Assembly (NCBI GenBank): GCA_900765525.1
Contig: CAAFRY010000190.1
Coordinates: 1-13,404, forward strand
Direction of reading: 5' to 3'
Source: an uncultured Blautia sp.
Lineage (GTDB): Bacteria; Bacillota; Clostridia; Lachnospirales; Lachnospiraceae
DNA: 13,404 nucleotides
Part shown: positions 12,381 to 13,404 of the stretch, in pieces
How positions within the stretch are numbered: position 1 is the stretch's first letter
How the letters are laid out: every line of letters starts with the position of its first letter
Translations under genes and position numbers: made by a program
Notes under the pieces: model-generated
Database searches by the model: none
What the model saw: only the letters and a program-made list of their open reading frames with translations
What the model was told of the DNA's origin: nothing

Positions 12381-13193
12381 TTATTCCTTTGTTTCTGCCT
12401 GTGACAGGAAACGGATAATGAAAAATCCTGCTGCCAGCATAAGCAGGCATAATGGCAGCTGGGGCAAAGCAGGAATTCCCGGAAATACTTCTCCTAAAGA
12501 GCCCAGTACAAACCCCAGAATAATCAAGTAGGTGGGCTGTGGATATTTCTTCATAGCCGCTTCCAGAAGCTTGGTCAGGAGCAGGATACCCAGTATCAGA
12601 CCCAGTCCCATAGACAAAAGAAAGGGCAGATAAAGACTGGAAATCGCCTGCATGGTAATATCATACAATCCCAGCATTAACAAGAAATATGAAATACTGA
12701 TTCCAGGGAGAATCAATGCAGCGGCGGCCAGAAGTCCTGCACTGACCACCAGCACATAAGTACCCGGTTCCATAGTATCTCCTACTTGAAACAAATTTTC
12801 AGGTATAAAGGAAATCAAAACCACCATACCAATCCCCAGCAGCACATATATCGGCACCCGCCAGGTAAAAGCCTGGGTCCTGGCCTGGCTGTAAATCAGA
12901 GGTACGCCCCCGGCCACAGCTCCCAGGAAAAAATACAGCATTTCCATAGGATAAGCCTCTATCAGTTGCAGCAACGGTCTGGCAAATAGAAGCATTCCCA
13001 GTCCTCCGCCTAAAGAAAACATCAGCAGAAAACGGAAATTTCTCCCCGGCGCCCGGCGAAAAGAGCTGACTGCCATTATCAGTTGGTCATAAATTCCCAG
13101 AATCATAGCCATGGAACCTCCGCTTACGCCGGGTACCAGCATAGTACCACCCACTATCATACCTTTTAAGCCTGTTATCATTGTTTTTTTCAT
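12381..13193 (-). CDS. DUF368 polyprenyl-phosphate transporter (PopT family)
   Basis: Integral membrane protein of 270 aa with about eight hydrophobic segments. Two related halves are visible: MLVPGVSGGSMAMILGIYD (about 18-36) and LILPGISISYFLLMLGLYD (about 160-178), the internal repeat with PG[VI]S that typifies DUF368. Members of this family (PopT) flip undecaprenyl phosphate back across the membrane to recycle the carrier for cell wall synthesis. The second repeat has ISIS instead of the GG of the first. No strong Shine-Dalgarno is seen: GAAGGT is 14 nt before ATG. TTGACC (13222-13227) and TAATAA (13200-13205), 16 bp apart, would start transcription right at the ATG, so a leaderless message or a start at Met5 is possible. 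Confidence 0.9.
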   Translation of the reverse strand: MKKTMITGLKGMIVGGTMLVPGVSGGSMAMILGIYDQLIMAVSSFRRAPGRNFRFLLMFSLGGGLGMLLFARPLLQLIEAYPMEMLYFFLGAVAGGVPLIYSQARTQAFTWRVPIYVLLGIGMVVLISFIPENLFQVGDTMEPGTYVLVVSAGLLAAAALILPGISISYFLLMLGLYDITMQAISSLYLPFLLSMGLGLILGILLLTKLLEAAMKKYPQPTYLIILGFVLGSLGEVFPGIPALPQLPLCLLMLAAGFFIIRFLSQAETKE

Positions 13194-13229
13194 GTTCTTT
13201 TATTACCTTCAGTGTACAAAGGGTCAAAC

Positions 13230-13404
13230 GCCTCTGCCATGTAATTTTGCCCATTTTCTACGTTATCCTCAGTCGGCGTACGTCCAGTACACCTCCATCG
13301 TCTGCCTTGAAAATGTACAAAATTTCGATGGCAGAGGTCGAAGAGTCGGAAGGAGCTAAATATGCATTTCTGCAAGGCACTTGAATGAGGCGTACTGGAC
13401 GTAC
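13230..13404. repeat. Three related intergenic repeat copies in alternating orientation
   Basis: Copy A (about 13230-13281, minus) and copy B (13278-13340, plus) share GTACG at one end and, after a variable middle, GAAAATG..CAAAATT followed by ATGGCAGAGG. Copy C (about 13351-13404, minus) shares with B the GTACGTCCAGTAC end, TGCCTTG and an AAATG..ATTT segment. B and C ends form an 18-bp inverted repeat with one mismatch (13278-13295 against 13387-13404). There is no convincing coding frame. The region lies directly upstream of the DUF368 gene and may supply its promoter. The window ends exactly at the outer edge of copy C, so more copies may follow. Confidence 0.6.

Noticed and set aside
13111..13384. 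Short open frames in the right-end repeat region
   Set aside because: They run through the inverted repeats in both directions without ribosome sites; the repeat structure explains the sequence better.
1..13404. CRISPR array, tRNA, rRNA or insertion sequence
   Set aside because: No regularly spaced identical repeats of CRISPR size, no cloverleaf or rRNA segments, and no transposase-like frame were found by eye.

Overview
The window looks like chromosome from a low-to-moderate GC Gram-positive anaerobe of the Clostridia, most likely Lachnospiraceae. This is inferred from strong AGGAGG-type ribosome binding sites, the gene families present and the style of the intergenic repeats; there is no rRNA or marker gene to confirm it. 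I see no tRNA, rRNA, CRISPR array, transposase or phage gene.

Left part (about 1-4914). A minus-strand two-component system (OmpR-type regulator, then a two-TM sensor kinase) is divergent from a plus-strand operon of one ABC ATPase, two permeases and a small three-TM protein. The ATPase has a Glu in place of the Q-loop Gln, a mark of lantibiotic-immunity (LanFEG) transporters. Layout and content match antimicrobial-peptide sensing and resistance modules such as CprABC-CprRK. Three TGTAAGG repeats, phased at 11 and 22 bp, lie upstream of the transporter -10 and are the obvious candidate binding site for the regulator.

Middle part (4917-8265, minus strand). A MoxR-type AAA+ ATPase overlaps the start of a 604-residue protein with a C-terminal VWA domain and an intact MIDAS. 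This is a NorQ/NorD-like chaperone pair with no client gene nearby. A maltose/galactoside-type O-acetyltransferase lies upstream on the same strand with its own promoter. A previously uncalled 41-codon ORF, preceded by a perfect hairpin placed between its Shine-Dalgarno and its ATG, overlaps that promoter.

Accessory locus (8528-10212, minus strand). A 69-aa HTH regulator sits under an extended -10 promoter bracketed by two copies of a palindromic operator, so it is probably autoregulated. Downstream is an AlbA_2/Schlafen-type ATP-binding protein with two lesions or peculiarities: the core of the AlbA_2 domain is missing, apparently by a clean in-frame deletion, and the C-terminal winged helix is in another frame, joined by a GTGA overlap within a 10-residue repeat linker.

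Right part (10227-13193, minus strand). Three separate housekeeping-like genes: an alpha/beta hydrolase, an RlmD-type 23S rRNA uracil methyltransferase without a TRAM domain, and a DUF368 (PopT-type) polyprenyl-phosphate transporter. Both ends of the window carry structured intergenic repeats: two abutting stem-loops on the left, and three alternating-orientation copies of a 55-60 bp motif on the right.
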